Positions 35,381 to 44,070 of a stretch of DNA of 64,000 nucleotides are shown here, in pieces. The stretch covers positions 6,800,001 to 6,864,000 of the forward strand of contig NZ_CP017174.1 of assembly GCF_006402735.1 (NCBI RefSeq). Direction: 5' to 3'. The translations under genes were made by a program, and so were the position numbers. Under the pieces are notes generated by a model. It was not told the DNA's origin and made no database searches. It saw only the letters and a list, made by a program, of their open reading frames with translations. Every line of letters starts with the position of its first letter. Position 1 is the stretch's first letter. This DNA is from Myxococcus xanthus. GTDB taxonomy: Bacteria; Myxococcota; Myxococcia; Myxococcales; Myxococcaceae.

Positions 35381-36514
35381 ATGACCACCACCCGTCGTGA
35401 CCTGCTCAAGTTCGGTTCGCTCGCCGCTGCCTCCGCAGCCCTGCCGGGTTGGGCAAAGCCGTCCAAGGCCATCAAACGCGCGGCGAAACCGCTGAACATC
35501 CTGATCCTCGGCGGCACCGGTTTCACCGGACCGTTCCAGGTCAACTACGCACTGGCGCGCGGGCACAAGGTGACGCTGTTCAACCGCGGCAAGCGCCCGT
35601 CACCGGAATGGCCGAGCGCGGTCGAGCAGCTGTTCGGAGACCGCAATACCGGCGACCTCAAGTCGCTGCAAGGTCGCAAGTGGGATGTGTGCATCGACAA
35701 CCCCACCAGCCTGCCGTTCTGGGTGCGCGATGCCGGCAAGGTGCTCAAGGGCAACGTCGGGCATTACCTCTTCATCTCGACGATTTCCGTCTATGCCGAC
35801 GGCAGTAAGCAGGGCATCACCGAGGACGCGCCGCTGGCGGTGTATGCGGGCAAGGACGCGATGGCCGAAACGCAGGACTCACTGAAAGCGGACATCGAGC
35901 ACCTGTACGGTCCGCTCAAGGCGTTGAGCGAGGCCGAAGCGCGCAAGCAGTTCGGCAAGCGCGTCACCATCGTCCGGCCTGGCTACATCGTCGGCCCGCG
36001 CGACGAAACCGATCGCTTCACTTACTGGCCGCACCGCGTGGCGCAGGGCGGCGAGATGCTCGTGCCCGGCGATGGCTCCGACCCGGTGCAGATCATCGAC
36101 GGCCGCGACCTGGGCGAGTGGATGATCCGCCTTGCGGAAGCGGGCACGCTTGGCACGTTCAATGCTGTTGGCCCGGCGAAACCGCTGAGCACCACGGCCA
36201 TGCTGAAAGGCTGCGAGCGGGTCACCGGCAAGAAGCCGACGTACACGCATGTGTCGCCGGAATTCCTTGAGGAGAAGAAGGTCGAGCTGCCGATCTGGGT
36301 GCCGTCAAAGAGCGGGCCCTATGCGGGCTACGGGGCGGTCAGCAATGCCCGGGCGATGGCGGCCGGGCTCACTTACCGCCCCTTCGACACCACGGTGACC
36401 GATCTGCTTGCGTGGTTCCGCAGCCAGCCGGCCGAGCGCCAGGCGACGCTGCGTGCCGGCATCACGCGGGAGCAGGAAGCGGCGCTGCTGAAGGAGTGGC
36501 ACGCCAAGCTCTGA
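35381..36514 (+). CDS. NAD-dependent epimerase/reductase-like protein with a Tat signal
   Basis: 377 residues from ATG 35381; the in-frame extension to 35168 is not conserved-looking. The N-terminus TTTRRDLLKFGSLAAASAAL is a twin-arginine signal, so the folded protein is exported. A Rossmann dinucleotide site follows (LILGGTGFTGPFQ, about residues 45 to 57), then FISTISVYAD and the downstream YGPLKALSEAE, whose Tyr and Lys positions correspond to the short-chain-dehydrogenase active site although the YxxxK is modified. RPGYIVGPRDETDRFTYWPH is the usual substrate-side block. Codon choice (many GCG, CCG and GGC in place of the CCC/CTC bias of neighbours) differs from the rest of the window and suggests horizontal transfer, perhaps from a gammaproteobacterium. 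Confidence 0.8.
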   Translation: MTTTRRDLLKFGSLAAASAALPGWAKPSKAIKRAAKPLNILILGGTGFTGPFQVNYALARGHKVTLFNRGKRPSPEWPSAVEQLFGDRNTGDLKSLQGRKWDVCIDNPTSLPFWVRDAGKVLKGNVGHYLFISTISVYADGSKQGITEDAPLAVYAGKDAMAETQDSLKADIEHLYGPLKALSEAEARKQFGKRVTIVRPGYIVGPRDETDRFTYWPHRVAQGGEMLVPGDGSDPVQIIDGRDLGEWMIRLAEAGTLGTFNAVGPAKPLSTTAMLKGCERVTGKKPTYTHVSPEFLEEKKVELPIWVPSKSGPYAGYGAVSNARAMAAGLTYRPFDTTVTDLLAWFRSQPAERQATLRAGITREQEAALLKEWHAKL

Positions 36515-36716
36515 AGCACGGGGTGGTTGGCGCATTGCGCCCTCGACGGTGCGGGGCAACTTCAGCGGGTGTTGACCGGTCAGCGCGCGCCTGGCCGCCG
36601 CTCACGGGCCTGTCCCGACCGCTGAGCCTCGGCATCGTCCCGAGGGCTAGAGCCCTTGCGATACTCCGTTGGGTTCGCGCTGCTCGAATAGCGTGCTCCC
36701 AAAGGGTGGTCCGAAG

Positions 36717-37478
36717 ATGGTTGACGTATCCGAAGTCGCAGGTCCCTCAGGTCAGGCGTCGGTCGCGAGTGACGACCCGAGGAGCGAAGCGCGTGAGTCC
36801 TCGACGGGCGTCCAGTCGCTTCCCTGGGACAGGCGTGCGGAGCTGGGCCTGGGGAAGGCTTTCCGCCTGACGTGCAAGGAAGTGATGCTGCGCCCCGCCA
36901 CCACGTTCGGAAGGATGGAGCCGGAGGGGAGCGTGGGCAGTTCCCTGCTCTTCGCGCTGCTTTGCTTCTGTGTGCTCTATCTTCCCTCGGGCGGGCTCTA
37001 CACTCTCCTCGGCCTCTTGAACGTCCTCGGCTCCCCGTATGGGAGCTTCGACTCCTTCTCTTTCCGTCTGCTCGTTGCCCTGCCTCTCATCATCCTGGGG
37101 GTGGCGGCTGTGCTATCGCCGGTCGCGACACTCGTGGTGTCAGGGGTCGAGCACCTGTTGTTGAGGATGGCCGGAGTCCCTGGTTCGTTCCGCATGACAC
37201 TGCGCAGGCATGTCATGTCCCAAGGGGTCTCCCTGGTGGGCCTGTTGCCTTTCTTCGCGCTGCCAGTGTCGCTGGTCTGGGCCACCGGGGTGCGTGTCAT
37301 GGCGTACCGGAGCCTGCCCCGCTCGGGCTGGGTCAGGGCCTCGGTCGCCGTGTTGCTGCCAGCGCTCGTCATGGGCGGCCTGGGCCTGTGGGGCTATCGC
37401 GTCGTGACGGAGCCGTGGGTCGTGCAGCAGGAGTCCGCCTACGAGGGCGACGGAGCCCTCTGGGGGGAGGGCCACTGA
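36717..37478 (+). CDS. YIP1-family multi-pass membrane protein
   Basis: 253 residues; ATG 36717 with GGGTGG upstream is preferred to a TTG 16 codons before. A soluble N-terminus (LGKAFRLTCKEVMLRPATTF) precedes five hydrophobic segments: SLLFALLCFCVLYLPSGGLY, LLVALPLIILGVAAVLSP, LVGLLPFFALPVSLVWATG and ASVAVLLPALVMGGLGLW are the clearest. The order and the N-terminal F-x-x-M-x-P-x-x-x-F-x-x-M style motif fit the bacterial YIP1 family, whose role is unknown. A second, truncated copy of its last part follows directly. Confidence 0.75.
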   Translation: MVDVSEVAGPSGQASVASDDPRSEARESSTGVQSLPWDRRAELGLGKAFRLTCKEVMLRPATTFGRMEPEGSVGSSLLFALLCFCVLYLPSGGLYTLLGLLNVLGSPYGSFDSFSFRLLVALPLIILGVAAVLSPVATLVVSGVEHLLLRMAGVPGSFRMTLRRHVMSQGVSLVGLLPFFALPVSLVWATGVRVMAYRSLPRSGWVRASVAVLLPALVMGGLGLWGYRVVTEPWVVQQESAYEGDGALWGEGH

Positions 37479-37486
37479 TGGCTGCC

Positions 37487-37571
37487 GAGAGCGGGGCGCG
37501 CATTCCCTGTCCCAGGCGGGCTCGCTGGTGGGGCCGTTGCCTTTCTTGTCGCTGCTGGCGGTGCCTCTCTG
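37487..37571 (+). pseudogene. Fragment of a second YIP1-like gene
   Basis: The frame AHSLSQAGSLVGPLPFLSLL then AVPLWC corresponds to HVMSQGVSLVGLLPFFALPV in the intact neighbour, so a tandem paralogue once stood here. It is cut off by the IS91-type element at 37572. Confidence 0.6.
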
Positions 37572-38455
37572 GTGCAGTTGAGGGGGAGGGAGGGTGCAGA
37601 GGGGCCGAGGAGGGCCGCTGACGGGGCCAACCTCGCACATCCCGTCGGCAAGCCCAGGTGCTCCAGAATTGCCCGCACCCCGGGCGCCCCCTTCACGTAC
37701 GCCAAGCCCCTTAAGCCTGCCTCCACACCTCACGCAGGCGTACACATCGAAGTCGAACGTCCTTCTGAGCAACTCGGCCCAGTCTACTCGCGGTGTCCTC
37801 TCCTTCATCCGCTCCTTCCTGGCCCCTGCCTCAAGCCCCGCGCTCGCCTCCTGCGCACCGGCTTGAGGGACCAGAAATGGCCGCAGTCTGGCGCCTGGAG
37901 CGAAGACGCCGTGGAACCTCGTGAGGTTTGCCCGAGGCGGAGGTACCAGGGACGCTACACGCCGTAACAGTTCCAGCCCGGTGAAGAGCAGGTGCGTGGT
38001 GCCGTCCGGCAGCGGGCGCTTCATCCGATAGGCGATGCGGCCGTCCTCCGCTCGTGACAGCCGCTCCAGCGCCAGCGCACCGCGCGCCCCGTAGCGGCAT
38101 CGCCGTTCCAGTCCCTGCCTGTCTTTGGCATGCAGGGAGAAACCCTCCAGCAAGGCGCACCCCGGCTGCTTGTTGGGCGGGGGCCGGACGTCCACCTCCG
38201 TCCAGCGCAGCCGTTGCTGCAGGGAGTGCGCCTGGTACGCCTGCAGCGCGTCCTCAGGCCCTTGCGCGGGCAGGGCCCCTCTTTTCTCCAGCAGGCGCAG
38301 CACCCGGTGACGCACCACCCTCAGCAGCCGCTCCACCTCAACTTGCGTGGGCGGCGGCAACGCCTCGAAACGCACGCCGCCCTCCCCCCGGCACGAAGAC
38401 GCCTTCCGGCACCAGCGCATGGTAGTGAGGGACGACCACCCAGCGAGAGAGCCCC
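37572..38455 (-). mobile_element. IS91-type element, longest copy (F), with a broken transposase gene
   Basis: About 880 bp. The minus strand encodes the C-terminal half of a Y2-type transposase: VVPHYHALVPEGVF (the conserved HxHxLVxDGVF block) near 38430, then [50 protein letters not shown], and the late CVRCGGRL. The His block is one frame away from the rest; deleting one base from a run of six C (plus strand, 38384..38389) joins them. The N-terminal zinc-binding part and the catalytic tyrosines' surroundings are not all present. Compared with copy E, 163 bp are missing between two GGGGCC repeats (join at 37623..37628). IS91 elements move by rolling-circle replication and make no target duplication. 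Confidence 0.75.
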
Positions 38456-38776
38456 GTGCAGGTGCCCGGGGTCACGGGTGCCATCGCCGTGGCCGCGGGT
38501 GGCTACCATTCGCTGGCCCTGCTGAGCGACAACACCCTCCGGGCCTGGGGTAAGAACGAAGATCGCCAGCTCGGCGATGGGACGAATACCGACCGCCATA
38601 CCGCCGTGCAGGTCTCCGGGCTGACCGGGGTCACGTCCGTCTTCGCGAGCGGTGGCCATTCACTCGTCCTGCGTAACGACCAGGCGGTGTGGGTCTTTGG
38701 CTCCGATATGTTCGGCCAGCTCAGAGATGGGAACACGCCGTCCGGCCACGGTCCCGTCCAGGTCTCCCTGCCGTGA
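38450..38776 (+). pseudogene. C-terminal fragment of an RCC1-repeat protein
   Basis: About 107 residues with two full RCC1-type repeats: VTGAIAVAAGGYHSLALLSD..LRAWGKNEDRQLGDG (broken here for brevity) and LTGVTSVFASGGHSLVLRND..VWVFGSDMFGQLRDG. Such seven-bladed propeller proteins are abundant in myxobacteria and usually exported. Only the last two blades remain; the front was removed at the IS91-type element, which ends exactly where the homology begins. Confidence 0.75.
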
Positions 38777-38886
38777 CACCGTGAGGGAAGCCGGTGCCCG
38801 GCGGTGGAACCGCGAGTCCGCCGCCGGTGCCCCTCCGGCGCGAGGTGGCGCACCGCATCGTCATTCGATGAGGCGTGGCGGATTGC

Positions 38887-39636
38887 TCAACGACTGACGA
38901 AGGCCTTCTCGATGAGGAAGTCGCCGCGCTCGTGTGAGTCGCCTTCCTGAAAGCCGAAGTCTTCGAGAATGGTCGCCGTCTCCTTGATCATCTCGTGGCT
39001 GCCGCAGATGACGACGCGATCGTACTCGGGTGAGAGCGGCTTCGCCCGAAGCAGGTCGGTGATACGGCCCTGATTACGGAACGGCTCGCGCGTGACCGTC
39101 GGAAAGTACGTCAGCTTCTCGCGCACGAGTTCACCCAGGTACGGGTCGTTCGGCAGCAGCTCTTCGAAGAACTTCGAGTACGAGAGGTCGCTCACGTGGC
39201 GACAGCCGTGCACCACCGTGACGCGCTCGAAGCGCTCCCAGGTCTCGGGGTCTTTCACCATGCTCAGGAACGGCGCGAGGCCGGTGCCGGTGGCGAGCAT
39301 CCACAGGTGACGGCCCGGCCTGAGGTTCGCGACGGTGAGCGTGCCCACCGCCTTCGTGCCCACGAGCACTTGATCGCCCGGAGCGACCTTTTGCAGTCGC
39401 GAGGTGAGCGGGCCGTCTTGGAGCTTGATGGAGTAGAACTCGAGCGTGTCGTCGTAGTTCGCGCTCGCCATCGAGTACGCGCGCATGAGCGGGCGACCTT
39501 CGACCTCGAGACCCATCATCACGAACTGACCGTTCTGGAATCGGAAGCCGCTGTCGCGCGTGCAGACGATGGAGAAGAGACGGTCAGACCAGTGTTGCAC
39601 CGAGAGTACACGCTCGGTCGTGAAACCAGTGGCCAT
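38887..39636 (-). CDS. fpr: Ferredoxin/flavodoxin-NADP+ reductase
   Basis: 249 residues, normal for the bacterial Fpr family. It transfers electrons between NADPH and ferredoxin or flavodoxin through FAD. Visible sites: FAD-binding RAYSMAS (about residues 52 to 58) and the nearby YSIKLQDGPLTSRL; the NADP-binding LATGTGLAPFLSMV near 115; VVHGCRHVSDLSY near 140; VVICGSHEMIKET near 212; and the C-terminal FLIEKAFV, whose ending on Phe-Val instead of an aromatic residue marks subclass I enzymes. AGGAG lies 12 bases before the ATG. Codon use is slightly different from neighbours. It stands alone between an RCC1 remnant and a lipoprotein gene. Confidence 0.9.
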   Translation of the reverse strand: MATGFTTERVLSVQHWSDRLFSIVCTRDSGFRFQNGQFVMMGLEVEGRPLMRAYSMASANYDDTLEFYSIKLQDGPLTSRLQKVAPGDQVLVGTKAVGTLTVANLRPGRHLWMLATGTGLAPFLSMVKDPETWERFERVTVVHGCRHVSDLSYSKFFEELLPNDPYLGELVREKLTYFPTVTREPFRNQGRITDLLRAKPLSPEYDRVVICGSHEMIKETATILEDFGFQEGDSHERGDFLIEKAFVSR

Positions 39637-39907
39637 GGTTCAGCCTAGCTCCTTGTGAGTGGTGCCCCCATTGCCACGTGCCCGCGAGGCTGTCGTCCTT
39701 TTGCCAATGAATTGGCACGAGGCCATCGAGTTGGCACGCGGGTCATTCGCGGCGCCCGAGGCCTTCCGAGCCACGTTGGTGCAGAGCCGCGAAGTCACCT
39801 GGCGAAGGGGTCCCGACCTCTTGGGGCATCCAGGTTCCCCTCATGGCGCCGCCCTGGAAGACACCACCGCCCGGCCCACATGAGGGACCGGGCAGTGGCG
39901 GGGAGGG

Positions 39908-41098
39908 CTAGAGGCCGTCGTGGTAGCAGAAGCCGTGGCCCCGGTCGAAGCCGCCACCGGAGAGCGCGTAGTTCATGTAACCCAGCTCATCGCCCGGGCC
40001 ACACTCGGAGCGGGCGCGGTGGTAGGGGTAGCACTCGCCCTTGCCGTCGCGGTTCAGGTCGGCACACACACCACGCGCGCCCTCGGTGCCACAGTAATGC
40101 GCGAAGCCCAGGCTGCAGATCTCACCCGTCAGCGCGGGGTCGAACACGAAGCCACTCTGCTCGAGGACGGACTGCTCGGTGCACAGGCCGTACACGCCGC
40201 ACATGGTGCCGGAGGGGCAGCCGGGGTTGGGCGCCATGAAGTCACACGTCTTGAGGCACTGGGCGTTCTCCGACAGCAGGTCGGTGCAGGCGAAGCCCTG
40301 CTCGCAATCCGTCGAGGCCAGTTCGGAGTCGCTCGCCGCCGCGGTCTTCGTGCAGGCCTCTCCCTGGACCTTGGTCCCCAGCGCGCGCTCCAGCGTGCCG
40401 TCGGAGGCGACGTAGTCATCCGGGACGCAGGTGGTGTCCGGCAGGTTCGCCGTCAACGAGCCCTGGCGAGGGTCGCACCCGTCCTGGCGCACCGTGTTCC
40501 ACGTCGCGAAGCGAATCCACCGGCACTCGCCTCCCGGAACCACCGCGCTGCCCCAGTACGGCGCGTTGAGGGGCGGGGCATCCACCGACTCACGCAGCGT
40601 CACGTTCGTCAGCGCGCCAATGGTCTGCTGTGGCGACACCTTCACCGCGAGCAGGAGCGTGCCCGCGTCGGCGACGAAGAACTTCTCAGCGGGCGAGCCC
40701 TCATCCTGATATCCGAAGACGCAGCGATCACAGGTGAAGGTGTTGCCTCCGCCCACGGACAGGTCATACAGGCCGGGCGCCGTGTTCACGTCCAGGCGGA
40801 TGCGCGCCGGGTCCGGGAACGCCGGGTCGCCAAAGCTGTTGAAGTTGCCGCGGTACGTCGGCTGCGGTGAGTACATCGTCGGCGTCAGCCCGATGCCGTT
40901 GGCCAGCTCCCCCATCGTGATTTCGGTGCAGCCCGCGGGAGGTTGGAGCTGCTGCGCCTGCGCCTTCACGGCCTCGATGGCTTCCTGTTCGGGCGCCGGC
41001 TTCTGCGCCTCCTGTCCACAGCCAACCAGACCGGCCAGCAGCACCGCGCACCACCCCATTCCCTTCACGTTCGCTGCCTTAGCAACAGGGAACGACAT
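39908..41098 (-). CDS. Cys-rich secreted lipoprotein
   Basis: 396 residues. GGAG stands seven bases before ATG 41098. Signal peptide with lipobox VGCG at about residue 27. The N-terminal half has a beta-sandwich look with a CDRC motif; the second half is rich in paired Cys (DCEQGFACTDLLSENAQCLK, GCPSGTMCGVYGLC, CSLGFAHYCG, GVCADLNRDGKGECYPYHRA), the arrangement of myxobacterial multi-disulfide surface proteins that report or bind ligands outside the cell. No enzyme motif is visible. Function unknown. Confidence 0.7.
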   Translation of the reverse strand: MSFPVAKAANVKGMGWCAVLLAGLVGCGQEAQKPAPEQEAIEAVKAQAQQLQPPAGCTEITMGELANGIGLTPTMYSPQPTYRGNFNSFGDPAFPDPARIRLDVNTAPGLYDLSVGGGNTFTCDRCVFGYQDEGSPAEKFFVADAGTLLLAVKVSPQQTIGALTNVTLRESVDAPPLNAPYWGSAVVPGGECRWIRFATWNTVRQDGCDPRQGSLTANLPDTTCVPDDYVASDGTLERALGTKVQGEACTKTAAASDSELASTDCEQGFACTDLLSENAQCLKTCDFMAPNPGCPSGTMCGVYGLCTEQSVLEQSGFVFDPALTGEICSLGFAHYCGTEGARGVCADLNRDGKGECYPYHRARSECGPGDELGYMNYALSGGGFDRGHGFCYHDGL

Positions 41099-41329
41099 AT
41101 CGTGTCTCCGATTCCTCTCAGACGATGTCTGAGTTTCTCTGCCCGGACGCTCCGGGACCTGGTGAACGCCATTTCACGTGATGCAGGTGAAGCAGCGCTT
41201 TGGCCGTCAACGGGCGAGATGGACGTTCGAAAAGCAGGGATGCCGGCCTGGACAATAGATTAGCGAAATCCCATCGCAAGTCGAAAGCCATACCAAGCCA
41301 AGGAGGCGGACTGTTGCAACGGGGTTGAA

Positions 41330-41775
41330 AAAGGCCGCTGACCGCGGGATTCAGGTGGGAGAGCGGGCCCACCAACGAATCCGGCCCGCGCACGTTCACC
41401 ACCAGGACGAGTGGCCGCGTCTCCACTTCCACCGCCTCCGCCGCCTTGGACGCGGCGGTGGGGGCGGTGCCGAGCTCGCGTACGTCAGACGCCAGCAACT
41501 CCCGTACGCCCGTGCGCAGAATGTTGCGCCCGCGCTTGAGCAGCGAGGCGTCCTTCACCAGCAGCTCCTTCAGCCTGAGCGCCAGGAGGACGTCTCGGAG
41601 CAACGCGAAGTGCTGTTGCTGCTTGGCACTCGGGGCCTGACACCGCTGCGGCCCCAAGAGGGCGGTGTACTCCTGGGGGGTGCGTGCGCCCGCCGTGCCC
41701 AGGAGCCGACCACGCAGGAGAACGGCCACGTTCTCGTCCTCCAAATGCCACTTCAAGGCATGGCGGACATTTAGA
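41330..41775 (-). pseudogene. Unrecognised coding fragment
   Basis: The minus-strand frame reads HALKWHLEDENVAVLLRGRL, QHFALLRDVLLALRLKELLV, then VEVETRPLVLVVNVRGPDSL and SHLNPAVSGLFQP, with strong third-position GC and an antisense strand of the Ser/Arg-rich kind that mirrors true genes. Beyond both ends the coding pattern fades within the same open frame. I recognise no family; it is probably a piece of a lost gene. Confidence 0.35.
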
Positions 41776-42294
41776 GCTAGCCGCCCATATCCATGCTTCC
41801 ACGATTCAATCAAAAACCACGCCTGAACCATGAATACACGACGCAGCGCGCCACCCCTGATGCGGCGGAGGCGGGACACGTCGCGCAGGCGCCAGACACC
41901 TCGAAACAGCCAAATGTGCAACTGGCGATACATTTGCAACGCGCATTCACCACACAAACAGTGCGGGCCATCCGTCGAAGCAGCAGTTCCGGCCTCGCAC
42001 CGCTCCGTGGCGTGTATCGGCCCGGATTCCCGTTGAAATGCCCCGTTTCAGCACGAGTCAGACACCTCTGGCCCGCTGCCGCGTCGCACGCTGTGAGTGA
42101 ATCAATTTGTAATCAACGACGCTCCTGCTAATCGTGCGTAGCAACTTTGCGAACAGGCCGTGACGAATGCGGTCCTCGTGACGGGCGCGGCGCGCCCGGA
42201 GCGACGGTCCCATGGGGGGACGGGGTCCTGCGCGGGAAACCGGCAGTACAGCCCTCCATGGTGGTGGGCTACCTGCCTTGGAAGGGTGGCACGC
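41776..42294. other. Non-coding stretch before a surface-protein gene
   Basis: No supported gene. G+C content falls in 42085..42160 (AATCAATTTGTAATCAACGA), a likely promoter zone for the gene at 42295, whose ribosome binding site is GAAGGGTGG. Confidence 0.35.
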
Positions 42295-43941
42295 ATGACT
42301 CGTGGTGCATCGCTGAAGAGCAGTCGTCGGACCGTCGCTCCCACTCACGACCGGAAGCGTGGCGTGATGCTGGGTGCGTTCCTGCTGGCGGGAGCAGCCT
42401 CGGCCGAGCTACCGGACTACACGTTCCAGTTGCAAGCGCGCACCAACCTGGCCGTCAACATCGAGGAGGGCTCCTACAACGTCGAATTGGGCAGCCTCGT
42501 CCCCGGCAGCTTCCACATGCCCATCACCGCGGACCGGCAGGTGGGCTTCCAGCTCTCCATCACGCGGGAGGGACGTCCGGGCATCTGGTACGGCCAGAAC
42601 GGCGAGGGCGGCCGCATCTACCTGCTCCCTGAGGGCCTGGGGCCGGATGCACGCATCAGCGAGGTCAGCCTCAACTCGCACCGGCAGATGGTCTTCTCCG
42701 TCACCGGAACGAATGACGCGTCGAAGAACGGCATCTACGTGCTGAACGCGGCCACACCAGACGAGCCGGTGCAGATCGTCCGCTCGCCGCTGGGTAGCTC
42801 CAATTGGTCCAGCCTGGTCATCAACGAGGCGGGTCAGATGGCCGCCCGCGTCACGCTGAGCACGGGCTACGCCTACGCGCTGTACACGCCCAATGCGACG
42901 GGTGGCTTCGACTCGAAGATTCTCGCGGCGGAGAAGTACGTCGACCCGGGCTACCCCTACACGTTCCTCTACTCCCCCGGCGCGAACGACCTGGGGCAGA
43001 TCGCCGCGGCGGTGGACCTGCAAGCGCCCGGCTCCGCCTGGTACCAGGAGCTGCGCATCTTCAACCCGGATGGGACGTCGCAGGTCATCGCGGACACGCG
43101 CGGGCACAACCCGGCCTCCAACATCTTCCGCTTCGCCTCCGTGCAGCCCGCCATCAACAACCTGGGCCAGGTGGCCATCCAAGCCACGCTGCTGGATGGG
43201 CCTGGGCGGCAGACCATCTCCATCCTCCTGTGGGATGGCAACGAGCTGAAGGTGGTCGCGCAGAACGGAATGGACGTGCCGGGCGAGCCCGGCGAAGCCA
43301 TCGGGTCGGTGGAGGCATTCCCTCCCGACATCAACGACCGCGGACACGTGGTCTTCCGGGCCACGCGCAAGTCGGACGGGTTCCGCGCGGTGTGGGTGGG
43401 TGACGGCGTGAACTTGAAGCGCGTGGTCACCGAGCACGACATCCTCCCCTCGGACAAGGGTGACGCCCGGGTGGACCAGGAGACCGCCTCCAACCCGGTG
43501 TTCGCCGGCATGCCGAGCATCAACCGCCACAGCGACATCAGCTTCGGCGTGGGCCTGGCCCCGCCGGAGACGGACCAGGTGGAATGGGGCACCGCCCTCT
43601 ACATCGCCCAGTCCTCGCTCTGGACGCCGGACGCCCCGGACGCGGGCACCGACCCCGAGCCCGACGCGGGCACCGAGCCCGACGCGGGCACCGAGCCCGA
43701 CGCGGGTACCGAGCCCGACGCGGGCACCGAGCCGGACGCGGGCACCGAGCCCGATGCGGGCACCACCCCGCCGGACGCGGGCTCGGGCACCCCCGACCCG
43801 CAGCCCAACCCGGAGTCGGACAGCGGCTGCGGCTGCCAGTCCACCTCGGCCGCCGGCCTCTGGCCCTTCGCGCTCGCGGGCCTCGCGGGCCTGACGCGCC
43901 GCCGCTCGCTGAAGCGCCGCGAGCAGGCCTCGCGCGACTGA
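42295..43941 (+). CDS. Surface protein with a sorting-type (MYXO-CTERM-like) tail and a PDAGTE repeat stalk
   Basis: 548 residues. ATG 42295 is preceded by GAAGGGTGG; the signal peptide is long, with hydrophobic core VMLGAFLLAGAASA. Residues about 35 to 440 are a repeated beta structure with phrases such as INEAGQMAARV, NDLGQIAAAV, INNLGQVAIQATL and INDRGHVVFRATR, a pattern seen in extracellular propeller-like proteins of the DUF7453 type. A stalk of about eight Pro-Asp-Ala-Gly-Thr-(Glu) units follows. The end is DSGCGCQ, a hydrophobic helix (GLWPFALAGLAGL) and RRRSLKRRE, the Cys-containing sorting tail that anchors myxobacterial proteins to the cell surface after processing. Function unknown; a hairpin terminator follows. 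Confidence 0.8.
   Translation: MTRGASLKSSRRTVAPTHDRKRGVMLGAFLLAGAASAELPDYTFQLQARTNLAVNIEEGSYNVELGSLVPGSFHMPITADRQVGFQLSITREGRPGIWYGQNGEGGRIYLLPEGLGPDARISEVSLNSHRQMVFSVTGTNDASKNGIYVLNAATPDEPVQIVRSPLGSSNWSSLVINEAGQMAARVTLSTGYAYALYTPNATGGFDSKILAAEKYVDPGYPYTFLYSPGANDLGQIAAAVDLQAPGSAWYQELRIFNPDGTSQVIADTRGHNPASNIFRFASVQPAINNLGQVAIQATLLDGPGRQTISILLWDGNELKVVAQNGMDVPGEPGEAIGSVEAFPPDINDRGHVVFRATRKSDGFRAVWVGDGVNLKRVVTEHDILPSDKGDARVDQETASNPVFAGMPSINRHSDISFGVGLAPPETDQVEWGTALYIAQSSLWTPDAPDAGTDPEPDAGTEPDAGTEPDAGTEPDAGTEPDAGTEPDAGTTPPDAGSGTPDPQPNPESDSGCGCQSTSAAGLWPFALAGLAGLTRRRSLKRREQASRD
43663..43770 (+). repeat. Six tandem 18-bp units in a coding sequence
   Basis: The unit GACGCGGGCACCGAGCCC is repeated six times with one or two silent differences per copy and encodes DAGTEP. 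It forms the stalk of the surface protein. Repeat number may vary between strains by slippage without changing the frame. Confidence 0.85.
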
Positions 43942-44009
43942 CGCCCTCTCCCTCGCTTTCGCGGGGGCGCGCCCGAAGGCGGCGCGGCCCCGCAACCGCT
44001 TCGCAACAT

Positions 44010-44041
44010 CGGGGGCGCGGCCCGTCTGGGTCGCGCCCCCG
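44010..44041 (+). terminator. Terminator hairpin between two exported-protein genes
   Basis: CGGGGGCGCG (44010..44019) pairs with CGCGCCCCCG (44032..44041); the loop contains a further CCC/GGG pairing. TTGTCTCTC follows. It ends the transcript of the 42295 gene 29 bases before the next ATG. Confidence 0.65.
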
Positions 44042-44070
44042 TTGTCTCTCCCCTCCTCTCCGGAAGAACG

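Noticed and set aside
39714-39750. Two TTGGCACG sequences resembling a sigma-54 promoter
   Set aside because: The second half (TTGC at the correct spacing) is missing in both, and there is no suitable gene downstream.
39706-39883. Short plus-strand frame beginning MNWHEAIELARGSF
   Set aside because: No ribosome binding site, no recognised family, and it fades into Pro/Gly-rich sequence; may be a scrap but not supported.
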